Of a DNA stretch of 64,000 nucleotides, positions 7,424 through 15,861 are shown piece after piece (the stretch's first letter is position 1; each line of letters starts with the position of its first letter). Both the position numbers and the translations under genes were made by a program. The notes beneath the pieces were generated by a model, which saw only the letters and a list, made by a program, of their open reading frames with translations, searched no databases and was not told where the DNA came from. The DNA is from Companilactobacillus keshanensis (GTDB lineage Bacteria; Bacillota; Bacilli; Lactobacillales; Lactobacillaceae), in NCBI RefSeq assembly GCF_003946205.1, contig NZ_RHOS01000006.1, positions 1 to 64,000 on the forward strand, in the 5' to 3' direction.

Positions 7424-10123
7424 GTGAAAAATTTATGGAATAGCATCGTCCAAAGCTTTAAGAGCATCAAAAGCTGGTCTGACTTTGCTACAAGAGCCAA
7501 TCTAACGATAGAGGTTATTCGACGAATTATCCTCTATTCCTTAGCCGGCATACTAATTTTAATGGGACTCGGATTCGGACTTGGTGTTGGTTATGTTTCG
7601 GCACTAACTAGTCAAGTTCAAGTACCCACTAAGCATGAAATGAAATCTCAATTACAAGATGTTAATAATTCTGCCACACTCTATTTTGCTAACGGTGAAA
7701 AAGTTGAAAATCTTCAAAGAGACCTCACTGGTAAAAGTATCAGTCTTTCCGAGATGTCACCTTATCTAAAAGAGGCAATCGTTTCCACTGAAGATAGTGA
7801 TTTTTATCATCATAATGGTGTCGTCCCTAAATCTATCGTACGTGCAATTATTTCTGATATTACTGGTATCGGTGCACAAACTGGTGGATCAACTTTGACA
7901 CAGCAAACTGTTAAGATGCAGTTACTTTCTTCTGAGACAACTTGGAAACGTAAAGCTGTCGAAATTTTCTTGGCTATGCGTGTCGACAAGTACTTCACTA
8001 AAGACGAAATTCTTGAGGACTATTTGAATGCCGCCACCTTTGGACGTAATAATAAAGGTCAAAATATTCAAGGCGTTCAAGCTGCTGCTCAAGGACTTTT
8101 CGGTAAAAGTGCAAAGAATTTAAACTTGGCTGAATCAGCTTTTATCGCTGGTTTACCTCAAAGTCCCTCAATTTATACACCTTACGATACGAAGGGTAAA
8201 TTGAAGGATGATTATAGTTTGGGTCTGAAACGTAAGAATATCGTCCTTTACAGAATGTATCGTGATAATAATATCAATCAAGCTCAATACAAAGAAGCAC
8301 AAAAGTTTGATTTAAAGGATGACTTCCAAAAACCAAGTAAATTAAGTTCTAAGACTATTAAGTATGGCTATCTTTATAATACTTTGACTGAACAAGCTAG
8401 AACCATTTTGATCAAACGTTTAGTTAAAAATGATGGTTTAAAATACGATACTGTCAAAAAAGACAAGGGCTTGTATACAAAGTATTACACTCAAGCCGAT
8501 ACCGAGTTACATAGTAAAAAGTATAAGATCCACAGTACCATCAATAAGGATCTATACATTGCTATGAATAAACAAACTCAACAATATAAAGCAAATCTTG
8601 GTACTACTCACACAGACAATGCCAAAGATCCTAACACTGGTAAATCGATCAAGATTTCAGAACCAGTTCAAAACGGTTCTGTTCTTTTAGATAATAAAAC
8701 TGGTGAAGTATTGTCATTCGTCGGTGGTGTAAACTTCAAGAAATCACAACTGAACCATGCATTTGATACGCGAAGATCACCAGGATCATCTATCAAACCT
8801 CTGATCACCTATGGACCAGCGGTCGAAAATGGATTAATTGGTTCACAATCAATGCTAGCCGACTTTAAGACTAAGTATAAGGGCTACTCACCTACTGACT
8901 ATGGAGAAACTATTCAAAATAAATTCCTATCAGCTCGTGAAGCACTAGAAGAATCATATAATATTCCAGCGGTTAATTTATATGACTATATCCGTAATAA
9001 GGGTGTCAGTTCTAAATCTTACATGTCAAAAATGGGTATTGATCTAACTAATCATGAATATGCTCAACTTGGTGTCACACTTGGTGGTTTAGATAAGGGG
9101 GTCACTGTCCTTCAACAAGCTAGTGCCTTCTCTACTTTTGCTAATAAAGGTGTCCACGTTGATCCTTATGTTGTTAAAGACGTAACTGAACCATCTGGTA
9201 AGACTATTTATAAACATAAAGGTTCAAAGAAACGTGTCTTCACTAAACAGACTTCCTACATTATTAAAAACATGTTGCATGGTGTTGTTACTAAAGGTAC
9301 TGCCTCTGCTCTTTCATATGAATCAAACTTCAGTACTAAGAACCTCTTTGGTAAAACAGGTACTTCTAATGATTATCGCGATAATTGGTTTATTGGTAGT
9401 ACTGACGGTATCACCTTGGCATCTTGGATCGGTTATGATAACTTCTATGGAAATAACTACAACTTAGCAAGTAATTCCACTGATATTAACCAAGAACAAT
9501 GGGCCAATATGGCTAATGCTATTTACAAAGAAGACCCTGGTGTCATGAATATTCATAAGAAATTCACTAAACCTGAAGGGGTTGTTTCATACAAGGTTGA
9601 TAAAGAAACTGGTACCTTACCGGGAACCGTTGAATATAACGGTATGACTGCTAAGGTCAACCAGCATATGACTACTTCTCTTTACTACAAAGGTAAACCT
9701 AGTGATATGTCGCATTCTGACTTTGCTATCGGCGGAAAGAGTAAGAACTATAAACTCTTCTGGGATAACTACTTTGGTAAGAGCAACGGTTATGGGGTTG
9801 TTAAACAAGTCGGAGAAACTTCTAAGTCATCTGATGAGCTTGCTTCTGAAAATGGTAGCGGACGGACATCTGGATTTAGCAATAGCACTAATAACAATGA
9901 TTCTTCTGATGTTACAACAAGTACTTCTACTTCAACTGGAAATTCAAGAACTACGAACTCTACTACAAGTAATGGTACCTCTGAAACTGGTACCGGTAGT
10001 GGGTCTGGTTCCGGATCTGGAACTGGTAGTGGAACAACTAACATTACTGACGAATCTAGCACCGGCGGTTCTACAGGAACCACTGGGACTGGTACCGGAA
10101 TAGTTGATCCATCAGCTGAATAA
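7424..10123 (+). CDS. pbp1A: Penicillin-binding protein 1A (bifunctional transglycosylase/transpeptidase)
   Basis: A class A PBP of 899 residues that polymerises and cross-links peptidoglycan. A short cytoplasmic N terminus and a membrane anchor (~residues 35-65) precede the GT51 domain, with EDSDFYHHNGV (catalytic Glu) and GGSTLTQQTVK. The transpeptidase domain has the nucleophile motif SSIK in RRSPGSSIKPL (~residue 465), SYN in EESYNIPAV, and KTGT near residue 645. The last ~100 residues are a Ser/Thr/Gly/Asn low-complexity tail ending in GTGIVDPSAE, likely extending into the wall. The start is GTG after the ribosome site AAAGGGG. It is longer than many PBP1A proteins because of the tail. 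Confidence 0.95.
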   Translation: MKNLWNSIVQSFKSIKSWSDFATRANLTIEVIRRIILYSLAGILILMGLGFGLGVGYVSALTSQVQVPTKHEMKSQLQDVNNSATLYFANGEKVENLQRDLTGKSISLSEMSPYLKEAIVSTEDSDFYHHNGVVPKSIVRAIISDITGIGAQTGGSTLTQQTVKMQLLSSETTWKRKAVEIFLAMRVDKYFTKDEILEDYLNAATFGRNNKGQNIQGVQAAAQGLFGKSAKNLNLAESAFIAGLPQSPSIYTPYDTKGKLKDDYSLGLKRKNIVLYRMYRDNNINQAQYKEAQKFDLKDDFQKPSKLSSKTIKYGYLYNTLTEQARTILIKRLVKNDGLKYDTVKKDKGLYTKYYTQADTELHSKKYKIHSTINKDLYIAMNKQTQQYKANLGTTHTDNAKDPNTGKSIKISEPVQNGSVLLDNKTGEVLSFVGGVNFKKSQLNHAFDTRRSPGSSIKPLITYGPAVENGLIGSQSMLADFKTKYKGYSPTDYGETIQNKFLSAREALEESYNIPAVNLYDYIRNKGVSSKSYMSKMGIDLTNHEYAQLGVTLGGLDKGVTVLQQASAFSTFANKGVHVDPYVVKDVTEPSGKTIYKHKGSKKRVFTKQTSYIIKNMLHGVVTKGTASALSYESNFSTKNLFGKTGTSNDYRDNWFIGSTDGITLASWIGYDNFYGNNYNLASNSTDINQEQWANMANAIYKEDPGVMNIHKKFTKPEGVVSYKVDKETGTLPGTVEYNGMTAKVNQHMTTSLYYKGKPSDMSHSDFAIGGKSKNYKLFWDNYFGKSNGYGVVKQVGETSKSSDELASENGSGRTSGFSNSTNNNDSSDVTTSTSTSTGNSRTTNSTTSNGTSETGTGSGSGSGSGTGSGTTNITDESSTGGSTGTTGTGTGIVDPSAE

Positions 10124-10128
10124 ATATT

Positions 10129-10167
10129 AAAATGGACCATCGATTAATTTCGATGGTCCATTTCTTT
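10129..10167 (+). terminator. Rho-independent terminator after the PBP1A gene
   Basis: A 13-bp stem (AAATGGACCATCG with CGATGGTCCATTT) and an 8-base loop, followed by a T-rich tail. Confidence 0.88.
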
Positions 10168-10218
10168 AACCCTTGAACAATGATAGAATTATAGAGTTAT
10201 TAACAAAGGAGTTTTTTT

Positions 10219-10518
10219 ATGTATTTCAGTCCAGAATTCTTGCAGAACACCCTTTATCTTGTGGCAATCATACTGATTGCCTTTATGATCGGTATTACGC
10301 TTTACAAAATTAAAAATAATCTTAAAATCCTCGATAAGCCATTGATACTGTCATTTGTCGTCCTAATTAATACTTTATATTCAATTTTAACTGGATTCGT
10401 TGACCTACCTTATGAATTGAATGCTGTGGTAACTGGTGGTCTTACACTGATCACTTTTGGCTATATTATTGTTATCATCTGGGATTTTCATAAAGAAAAT
10501 GTTAAACAAAAAAAATAG
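10219..10518 (+). CDS. Small three-helix membrane protein, unknown function
   Basis: A 99-residue protein with three predicted membrane helices (~residues 10-30, 41-60 and 68-88) and a charged C terminus (HKENVKQKK). I recognise no family motif. A good ribosome site (AAAGGAG) lies 6-7 bases before the ATG, and the gene is framed by terminators on both sides, so it is its own transcription unit. It is convergent with ccpA. Confidence 0.75.
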   Translation: MYFSPEFLQNTLYLVAIILIAFMIGITLYKIKNNLKILDKPLILSFVVLINTLYSILTGFVDLPYELNAVVTGGLTLITFGYIIVIIWDFHKENVKQKK

Positions 10519-10538
10519 ACCTTTCGGTCTATTTTTTT
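10510..10538. terminator. Bidirectional terminator between the small membrane gene and ccpA
   Basis: The stem AAAAATAGACC/GGTCTATTTTT with a TTTC loop has T runs on both strands. It serves the convergent genes on either side and overlaps the last codons of the plus-strand gene. Confidence 0.85.
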
Positions 10539-10543
10539 TACTT

Positions 10544-11545
10544 TTATCTTGTTGATTCACGTTTTACAATACTATAAGGTAACTTGATAGTATTTTCATC
10601 AATTTGTTCTTGATTCATCATTTTAGTTAAAAGACGCATAGCAACAGCACCAATATCATAAAGTGGTTCCTCAATTGAACTCATCTTAGGACGTGTTACT
10701 TCACAAAGAATCGTGTCATTACTTGTGATGATCTCAAAGTCATCAGGGATCTTAACGCCGCCTTTAACGGCTGAGTTCAATAATCCAGAAGCAAGAAGAT
10801 CTTCTGTAACGTAAGCAGCTGTTGCACCACTGTTCTTAACAGCATCCCACATAGCTTCTCCGGCACGGACTGAATATTCAGCTTCAAAGACCAAGTTAGA
10901 TGAGAAATTAATATGAGCTTTCTTCAAGGCACGTTTATAACCATCAAGTCTAAACTTGCCGTCGATTGGGTTTTCAAGACTTCCACCGACAAAAGCAATT
11001 TTCTTATGTCCATTTTGGACTAATTGATTAACTACACTGCATACAGCATCAGTGAAGTCTATATTTACACTAGCGGCCTCATTATTCTTATCAACAGAAC
11101 CTGCCAAAACGATTGGCGTCTTTGAGTTTGACAAAGTACGCTTCAACTTCTTTGATAGTTGTTTGCCCATGTAAATCAAACCATCAACTTGCTTTGAAAG
11201 TAAGTTATTTAAGATCTGCTCTTCATCACCAACTGATTCTTGGATACTTGTAAGGATAATATTGTATTTGTACATTGAGGCAACATCATCAATTCCTTTG
11301 GCAAGGGATGCGTAATAAAGATCCGTAATATCAGGCAGGATAACCCCGATAGTAGTACTCTTCTTACTTGCCAAACCACGAGCAACCGCATTAGGACGAT
11401 AGTTTAAACGATCAATGACTTCCAAAACTCGTTTACGTGTTTCTTCCTTAACGTTTGCATTTCCATTAACAACTCGAGAAATGGTTGCCATAGAAACGTT
11501 AGCTGCCTCAGCCACATCGTATATTGTTACTACTTTTTTTTCCAT
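10544..11545 (-). CDS. ccpA: Catabolite control protein A
   Basis: A LacI/GalR-family regulator of 333 residues, the usual CcpA length, which binds cre sites together with phosphorylated HPr to control carbon metabolism. The N-terminal HTH and hinge are clear (TIYDVAEAANVSMATISRVVNG, then NYRPNAVARGLA), followed by a periplasmic-binding-protein-like core starting at TTIGVILPDI. The frame continues four codons upstream to a GTG, but I chose the ATG at 11545 because the family starts at MEKKVVTIYDVA and the purine-rich ribosome site is correctly placed for it. It is divergent from pepQ, the classic lactobacillus arrangement. Confidence 0.95.
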   Translation of the reverse strand: MEKKVVTIYDVAEAANVSMATISRVVNGNANVKEETRKRVLEVIDRLNYRPNAVARGLASKKSTTIGVILPDITDLYYASLAKGIDDVASMYKYNIILTSIQESVGDEEQILNNLLSKQVDGLIYMGKQLSKKLKRTLSNSKTPIVLAGSVDKNNEAASVNIDFTDAVCSVVNQLVQNGHKKIAFVGGSLENPIDGKFRLDGYKRALKKAHINFSSNLVFEAEYSVRAGEAMWDAVKNSGATAAYVTEDLLASGLLNSAVKGGVKIPDDFEIITSNDTILCEVTRPKMSSIEEPLYDIGAVAMRLLTKMMNQEQIDENTIKLPYSIVKRESTR

Positions 11546-11585
11546 TTTTATATTCACTCTCTCAAATTTTCATTTAGATAACTTT

Positions 11586-11614
11586 AATTTATCAGAAAAT
11601 AAGCCTAGTTGCAA
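11586..11614 (-). promoter_or_regulatory. Probable ccpA promoter
   Basis: On the minus strand, TTGCAA (-35, at 11609-11614) and TAAATT (-10, at 11586-11591) are separated by 17 bases. The -35 lies inside the cre-like site at 11610-11623. Confidence 0.5.
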
Positions 11615-11623
11615 GCGTTTTCC
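11610..11623. promoter_or_regulatory. Putative cre operator in the ccpA-pepQ gap
   Basis: TGCAAGCGTTTTCC matches the cre consensus TGWAANCGNTNWCA closely, including the central CG dinucleotide. It overlaps the likely ccpA -35 box and lies upstream of the pepQ promoter, consistent with CcpA autoregulation, a known feature of this locus in lactobacilli. Confidence 0.65.
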
Positions 11624-11676
11624 ATATCAATACGACAAGTTTTCATAATTTTTCAAAGAGAATATCATGTTTTCAG

Positions 11677-11685
11677 TGTTATACT
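11677..11685 (+). promoter_or_regulatory. Extended -10 promoter for pepQ
   Basis: TGTTATACT is an extended -10 (TGn plus TATACT at 11680-11685), about 38 bases before the pepQ start. No good -35 hexamer is seen, as is common for extended -10 promoters. Confidence 0.5.
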
Positions 11686-11722
11686 CGTAATTGTATTTTG
11701 ATTTAAAAAGGGAGTGTTGGAA

Positions 11723-12823
11723 ATGAAGAAACAATTATTAGAACTACAAGAATACTTAGCTAAGAAAAATTTGGATATTGCGTATATCTCTAATCCTACG
11801 GATATTCAATATTTTACTGGCTTCTATAGTGAACCAGTTGAAAGGATCCTTGCTCTACTAGTTTTCCCCGATAAGGACCCATTCCTATTTGCCCCTCAAC
11901 TCGAGGTTGAATCTGCTAAAAAAGCAGGCTGGGATCAAGATGTCTTCGGTTATTTAGATCATGAAAAACCATTTGACCTTATTGCTGGACACATCAAAGA
12001 TGTAACTGCCAACCCATTACATTGGGGCATCGAAAAAGATGACCTTTCTGTTGACAAATTTGAAGCTATCAGAGAACAATTTCCTAGCGCTGACTTCCCT
12101 GAAAACCTCTCTCGCTATATGGAAAACGCTAAATTGATCAAAACTGATGACGAGATAAAAGAACTAATTGCTGCCGGTAAAGAAGCTGATTACGCATTCT
12201 CAGTTGCCTTTAACGCCATCAAAGAAGGACGTACTGAACAAGACGTTGTAGCCGAGATCGAATATGCTATGATGAAAAAAGGTGTTATGCACATGAGCTT
12301 TGACACTATCGTCCAAGCTGGCGCAAATGCTGCTAATCCACATGGTGCCGCTGAAAAAAATCCTCTTAAGAAAAATGAATTAATCTTATTTGATCTTGGT
12401 ACAATTCACAATGGATATATCAGTGATGCTTCTAGAACTGTTGCCTTTGGCAAGCCAGATGCTAAATCATTAGACATTTACAAAGTGGACTTAGAGGCAC
12501 AATATGCTGCTATGGATGCTGCTAAACCCGGCGTAACTGCTGCTGAACTTGATAAAATTGCTCGTGACGTGATCACAAAGGCCGGTTATGGTGAATACTT
12601 CATTCACAGACTAGGTCATGGTATGGGACAATCAGAGCACGAATTTCCTTCAATCATGGAAGGAAATAACATGGAACTCAAACCAGGCATGTGCTTCTCG
12701 ATTGAACCAGGAATCTATATTCCAGAAGTAGCTGGAGTTAGAATTGAGGATTGTGTTTATATCACTGACGATGGCTGCGAACCATTTACACATACCAGTA
12801 AAGAACTTACATATATAAACTAA
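11723..12823 (+). CDS. pepQ: Xaa-Pro dipeptidase
   Basis: A prolidase of the M24 family, 366 residues, which splits Xaa-Pro dipeptides in the cytoplasm. The N-terminal creatinase-like domain (~residues 1-125) is followed by the pita-bread domain. Its metal ligands are seen in FDLGTIHNGYISDASRT (two Asp), HRLGHGMGQ (His), SIEPGIY (Glu) and RIEDCVY (Glu). The ATG at 11723 was chosen because the ribosome site AAGGGAG ends 8 bases before it; a GTG three codons upstream overlaps that site and is unlikely. It is divergent from ccpA. Confidence 0.95.
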   Translation: MKKQLLELQEYLAKKNLDIAYISNPTDIQYFTGFYSEPVERILALLVFPDKDPFLFAPQLEVESAKKAGWDQDVFGYLDHEKPFDLIAGHIKDVTANPLHWGIEKDDLSVDKFEAIREQFPSADFPENLSRYMENAKLIKTDDEIKELIAAGKEADYAFSVAFNAIKEGRTEQDVVAEIEYAMMKKGVMHMSFDTIVQAGANAANPHGAAEKNPLKKNELILFDLGTIHNGYISDASRTVAFGKPDAKSLDIYKVDLEAQYAAMDAAKPGVTAAELDKIARDVITKAGYGEYFIHRLGHGMGQSEHEFPSIMEGNNMELKPGMCFSIEPGIYIPEVAGVRIEDCVYITDDGCEPFTHTSKELTYIN

Positions 12824-12870
12824 TTATTGCTACCTATGGTTTTTAATAAACTAACTTTATAAAAAATTTT

Positions 12871-12915
12871 ACCCCGTACAAATACAAAATAAATCGTGTA
12901 TGTACGGGGTTTTTA
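12871..12915 (+). terminator. Rho-independent terminator after pepQ
   Basis: The stem ACCCCGTACA/TGTACGGGGT surrounds an ~18-base loop and is followed by TTTTTATAT, about 50 bases after the pepQ stop. Confidence 0.75.
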
Positions 12916-12991
12916 TATACCACATTATTCTTATACTTAATTAATACAAAAAAACTAGTCAAAAGAGCCGTTCTGGAAGCATCAAAAGACA

Positions 12992-13017
12992 ACAAAAAAG
13001 ACTGGATCTCCCCAGCC
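12992..13017 (-). terminator. Rho-independent terminator after the YtxH-like gene
   Basis: On the minus strand, GGCTGG and CCAGTC pair around a 6-base loop and are followed by TTTTTT, immediately after the stop codon at 13018. Confidence 0.7.
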
Positions 13018-13296
13018 CTATTTCTTAATATCGTCTTCATCGAAAACGATATTAGAATCGTCATCATTTATTTTATCTGCTGTATTAAGCATTTGTTGCT
13101 TTAATTCATCAGTTCTCTCATTGAAAGAATTAACTATCTTAGCGTCTGCCAGACCAACACCACCATTGTTAAAGTCGCCACGAATCGTTTTGACATTTTC
13201 CAATAATTTTTGACCTGATTCACTAGTTAAATATTTAGAGGCACCATAGCCTACAACACTACCCAAGGCTAGTCCCAAAACGAATTTATTTTTCAT
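13018..13296 (-). CDS. YtxH-like small protein
   Basis: A 92-residue protein with an N-terminal membrane or Gly-rich hydrophobic segment (LGLALGSVVGYGASKYL, residues ~6-23) and a charged helical tail that ends in an acidic DDD/EDD stretch. This layout fits the YtxH family of envelope-stress-associated small proteins in Firmicutes, of unknown mechanism. It lies 2 bases after the DUF948 gene, a pairing common in Bacilli, so the two products probably act together (inference). Confidence 0.7.
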   Translation of the reverse strand: MKNKFVLGLALGSVVGYGASKYLTSESGQKLLENVKTIRGDFNNGGVGLADAKIVNSFNERTDELKQQMLNTADKINDDDSNIVFDEDDIKK

Positions 13297-13298
13297 AA

Positions 13299-13709
13299 TT
13301 AATCTTTCTTCTTTCTTGGCACTAACTTGGCAACTGATTTAACAATTGAAGCTGCACTAGAAAGATTCATGATACTATGTATTCCAAATCCAGAATTTGG
13401 CTTTTCAGCTGTAGCATTGGCAGCCTTTTGACCTAAGTTTTCAACTGTTTCAAAAAGTGGGTTCAGCTTCTCAGCTTTACTATTAACGTCATCCATCAAA
13501 GTATTAGTCTTATCAACTAATTGACTACTTTGACTCATAAGATCGTCAGTATTCTTTGAAAGAACTTCCACCATCTTAGTTGTTTCTTTCATTGTTTCTT
13601 GTAATTCTTTAAGTAACTTAGCTGTTTGAACTAGCGTCATAGCCAAGTAAACAACCAAAGCAACAAAAGCGATTGCTGCGATTAATCCTGCAATTTGTCC
13701 ACCTGTCAT
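13299..13709 (-). CDS. DUF948 domain-containing membrane protein
   Basis: A 136-residue protein with one N-terminal membrane helix (residues ~5-27), then a long heptad-like coiled coil (LLKELQETMKETTKMVEVL and onward to ~residue 90), and a basic end (LVPRKKKD). This is the DUF948 layout, and it sits directly upstream of a YtxH-like gene. The family is thought to be general-stress related, but no function is established. A good ribosome site (GGAGG) precedes the ATG. Confidence 0.8.
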   Translation of the reverse strand: MTGGQIAGLIAAIAFVALVVYLAMTLVQTAKLLKELQETMKETTKMVEVLSKNTDDLMSQSSQLVDKTNTLMDDVNSKAEKLNPLFETVENLGQKAANATAEKPNSGFGIHSIMNLSSAASIVKSVAKLVPRKKKD

Positions 13710-13775
13710 ATCAAATTCCTCCTAAATTTTAATAGCAATCTAATATTAGCATTATCGCGGTATTACAGCAATCAA

Positions 13776-14375
13776 TTACCAATTAATCCAGTCAGGCCAT
13801 TCCGTTTCTAATTTCCTAATTGCACGCCCACGATGGCTGATTTCATTTTTTTGATCAAGTGTCAATTCAGCCATCGTTTTTTTCAATTCTGGCAAATAAA
13901 ATAATGGATCATAGCCAAAGCCGTTGTCACCTTCTGGAAAGTTAGCTATTCTACCCCTAACTTCACCCTCAACAACAAGGTCTTCTTCGTTATTAGGATT
14001 AGAAAATACCAATGTCGTTACAAATCTAGCGGTTCTCTTTTCTTCAGGAAAGCCACCTAATTCAGCTAATAACTTAGCATTATTAGCAGCGTCATTATGA
14101 TCTCCTGCATATCTTGCCGAATAGATACCTGGCTGGCCGAATAAGGCATCTACTTCAAGTCCGGAGTCATCAGCAATGGTTGGTAAATTAAAGCGCTCCA
14201 TCACTGTATGTGCCTTTATTTGAGCGTTCTCTTTAAAACTTTCACCGTTTTCTCTGATCACTGGTACATCATTTAGATCCAGTAAAGTTCTTAATTCAAT
14301 TTCTGACTCATCAAAAATTCTTCTGAACTCTTTAGCCTTATTGGGATTACTAGTAGCAATTATGATTTCTTTCAT
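13776..14375 (-). CDS. rdgB: XTP/dITP diphosphatase
   Basis: A Ham1/RdgB-family nucleoside triphosphate pyrophosphatase, 199 residues, which removes non-canonical purine nucleotides such as ITP and XTP from the pool. The start IIATSNPNKAKEF is the classic nucleotide-binding SNxxK motif. TIADDSGLEVDAL carries metal-binding residues, followed by PGIYSARYAG, GFGYDPLF and the C-terminal SHRGRAI motif. It is 2 bases after murI, the usual racE/murI-rdgB order in Bacilli, and the two are probably co-transcribed. Confidence 0.95.
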   Translation of the reverse strand: MKEIIIATSNPNKAKEFRRIFDESEIELRTLLDLNDVPVIRENGESFKENAQIKAHTVMERFNLPTIADDSGLEVDALFGQPGIYSARYAGDHNDAANNAKLLAELGGFPEEKRTARFVTTLVFSNPNNEEDLVVEGEVRGRIANFPEGDNGFGYDPLFYLPELKKTMAELTLDQKNEISHRGRAIRKLETEWPDWINW

Positions 14376-14377
14376 TG

Positions 14378-15178
14378 TTATTTCTCCACATTTACTAAAC
14401 TTATTTCTTCAATATCTGTTGCTAACCAACGTGTAGCTAGCCGTTTAAAATCATCAATATTACCAGTAGCATGCAATTCGATCTTAGAATTCTTAGTGTC
14501 AGTTAGCATATCATTTTCTTTTAAAAATTTCTTAGTGATCGTAACAGTTGCGACTCCTGAATCGACTAATTGAACATTTGGCAAAAAGCTTTGAATTTGA
14601 TCTCTTAACATTGGGAAATGTGTACATCCCAATACTAAGGTGTCATAATCATTATTTTTATATGGTTTCAAAGTTTTAGCAATATTATTTTTAGCAACAT
14701 CAGTATCAGCAATATCTTTTTCAACAAGAGTTACAAATTCTTGAGCGGCGACCCCCAAAACGTCAATATTACTATCTAGACTTTGAATAGCTGTGCTATA
14801 ACTTTTGGCATTGATAGTTGCCTCTGTACCGATAACACCAATATGCTTTGTTTTGGTAACTTGTGTTGCAGAAATTGCACCTGGTTCAATTACCCCGATC
14901 ATCGGGATCGAGAACTCTTTTCGTAAGGTTGGCAGTGCATTAGCTGTGGCCGTATTGCAAGCGTAGATAATGACTTTAACATTTTGGTCAATTAAATATT
15001 GCACCAATTGTCGAGTACAACCGATAATTTCTTCTTTTGTCTTAACACCATACGGCATTCTTGCCTCATCCCCGATAAAGACAATATCTTCGTCTGGTAA
15101 TTGACGAATAACTTCTTTGGTTACGGTTAAGCCACCTAAACCTGAATCTAATAATCCTATTGGTCTGTTGTCGCTCAT
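14378..15178 (-). CDS. murI: Glutamate racemase
   Basis: Makes D-glutamate for peptidoglycan from L-glutamate in the cytoplasm. It is a 266-residue protein with the family motifs: LLDSGLGGLTV at residues 9-19, the first catalytic Cys in YACNTATANAL (~residue 73) and the second in VLGCTHFPML (~residue 184). It heads the murI-rdgB pair. A ribosome site (AGAGGTG) lies before the ATG. Confidence 0.95.
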   Translation of the reverse strand: MSDNRPIGLLDSGLGGLTVTKEVIRQLPDEDIVFIGDEARMPYGVKTKEEIIGCTRQLVQYLIDQNVKVIIYACNTATANALPTLRKEFSIPMIGVIEPGAISATQVTKTKHIGVIGTEATINAKSYSTAIQSLDSNIDVLGVAAQEFVTLVEKDIADTDVAKNNIAKTLKPYKNNDYDTLVLGCTHFPMLRDQIQSFLPNVQLVDSGVATVTITKKFLKENDMLTDTKNSKIELHATGNIDDFKRLATRWLATDIEEISLVNVEK

Positions 15179-15317
15179 AATACACCTCTATAATTTATTT
15201 TCACTTTAATGATTTAATTGTATATTTAACCAAAATTTTTAACCGATCTGTTACAATCACTTAAAAAGCAACTATCCTAATGATATAATAAATTGTCATA
15301 AAAAAGGAGTTAAAATA

Positions 15318-15806
15318 ATGGCCGCAAAATCAAAAAAAACAAATCCAGAGTTAGCTGAACGTGACATCCCCGACGTTCTCAAAGAAAATGAAAATGGCGA
15401 AGGTTCACAGTTAACCGAAAATTATTTTGCAGTTTCAGTGCTCCGCGACTTTGTTCTTTCAGATCTATTAAAGAAAGATTCAGTTGAAATGCTCTATTGG
15501 GCGGGTAAGAATCTCAGTAGAAACCTCGTTTTGGACATGCAAAGTCTTCCAGAACTATTCACTAAAGCGGGTTTTGGTGATCTTGAAATAGCAAAACAAA
15601 CAAAAACCAGCTATCAATATACTTTAAATGGACCTGAAGTCGAACAACGTTTTAATTTGAACAATGACGATCCTGAATTCTCATTAGAAACAGGAGTAAT
15701 TGCTGAGACTGTGGAAAAAACGATTGATGCTTATTGTTTGGGAACTTATACAACCAACAGTAAAGCTCAAAGTGTTTCGATTAAAATCGAAATCGATCGA
15801 AACTAA
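15318..15806 (+). CDS. DUF2507 (YslB-like) family protein
   Basis: A 162-residue cytoplasmic protein resembling the YslB/DUF2507 family: YFAVSVLRDFVLSDLL near residue 38, then LYWAGKNLSRNLVL and an alpha/beta C-terminal half. These proteins have the fold of small-ligand-binding V4R/NO-binding-like domains, but no function is known. The first ~30 residues are charged and probably flexible. It has a strong ribosome site (AAAGGAG), is transcribed alone and ends at a terminator. Confidence 0.8.
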   Translation: MAAKSKKTNPELAERDIPDVLKENENGEGSQLTENYFAVSVLRDFVLSDLLKKDSVEMLYWAGKNLSRNLVLDMQSLPELFTKAGFGDLEIAKQTKTSYQYTLNGPEVEQRFNLNNDDPEFSLETGVIAETVEKTIDAYCLGTYTTNSKAQSVSIKIEIDRN

Positions 15807-15814
15807 AGTTTACA

Positions 15815-15857
15815 ACAAAAAAGACGATCAAGCAAAACTGCTTGATCGTCTTTTTGT
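15815..15857. terminator. Bidirectional terminator
   Basis: The stem AAGACGATCAAGCA with TGCTTGATCGTCTT has A/T runs on both sides. It serves the plus-strand DUF2507 gene and the convergent gene ending at 15862. Confidence 0.9.
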
Positions 15858-15861
15858 TTAT

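Noticed and set aside
9702-10140. Long frames on both strands over the end of the PBP1A gene
   Set aside because: These come from the repetitive Ser/Thr/Gly codons of the PBP tail; the PBP frame has all the family motifs.
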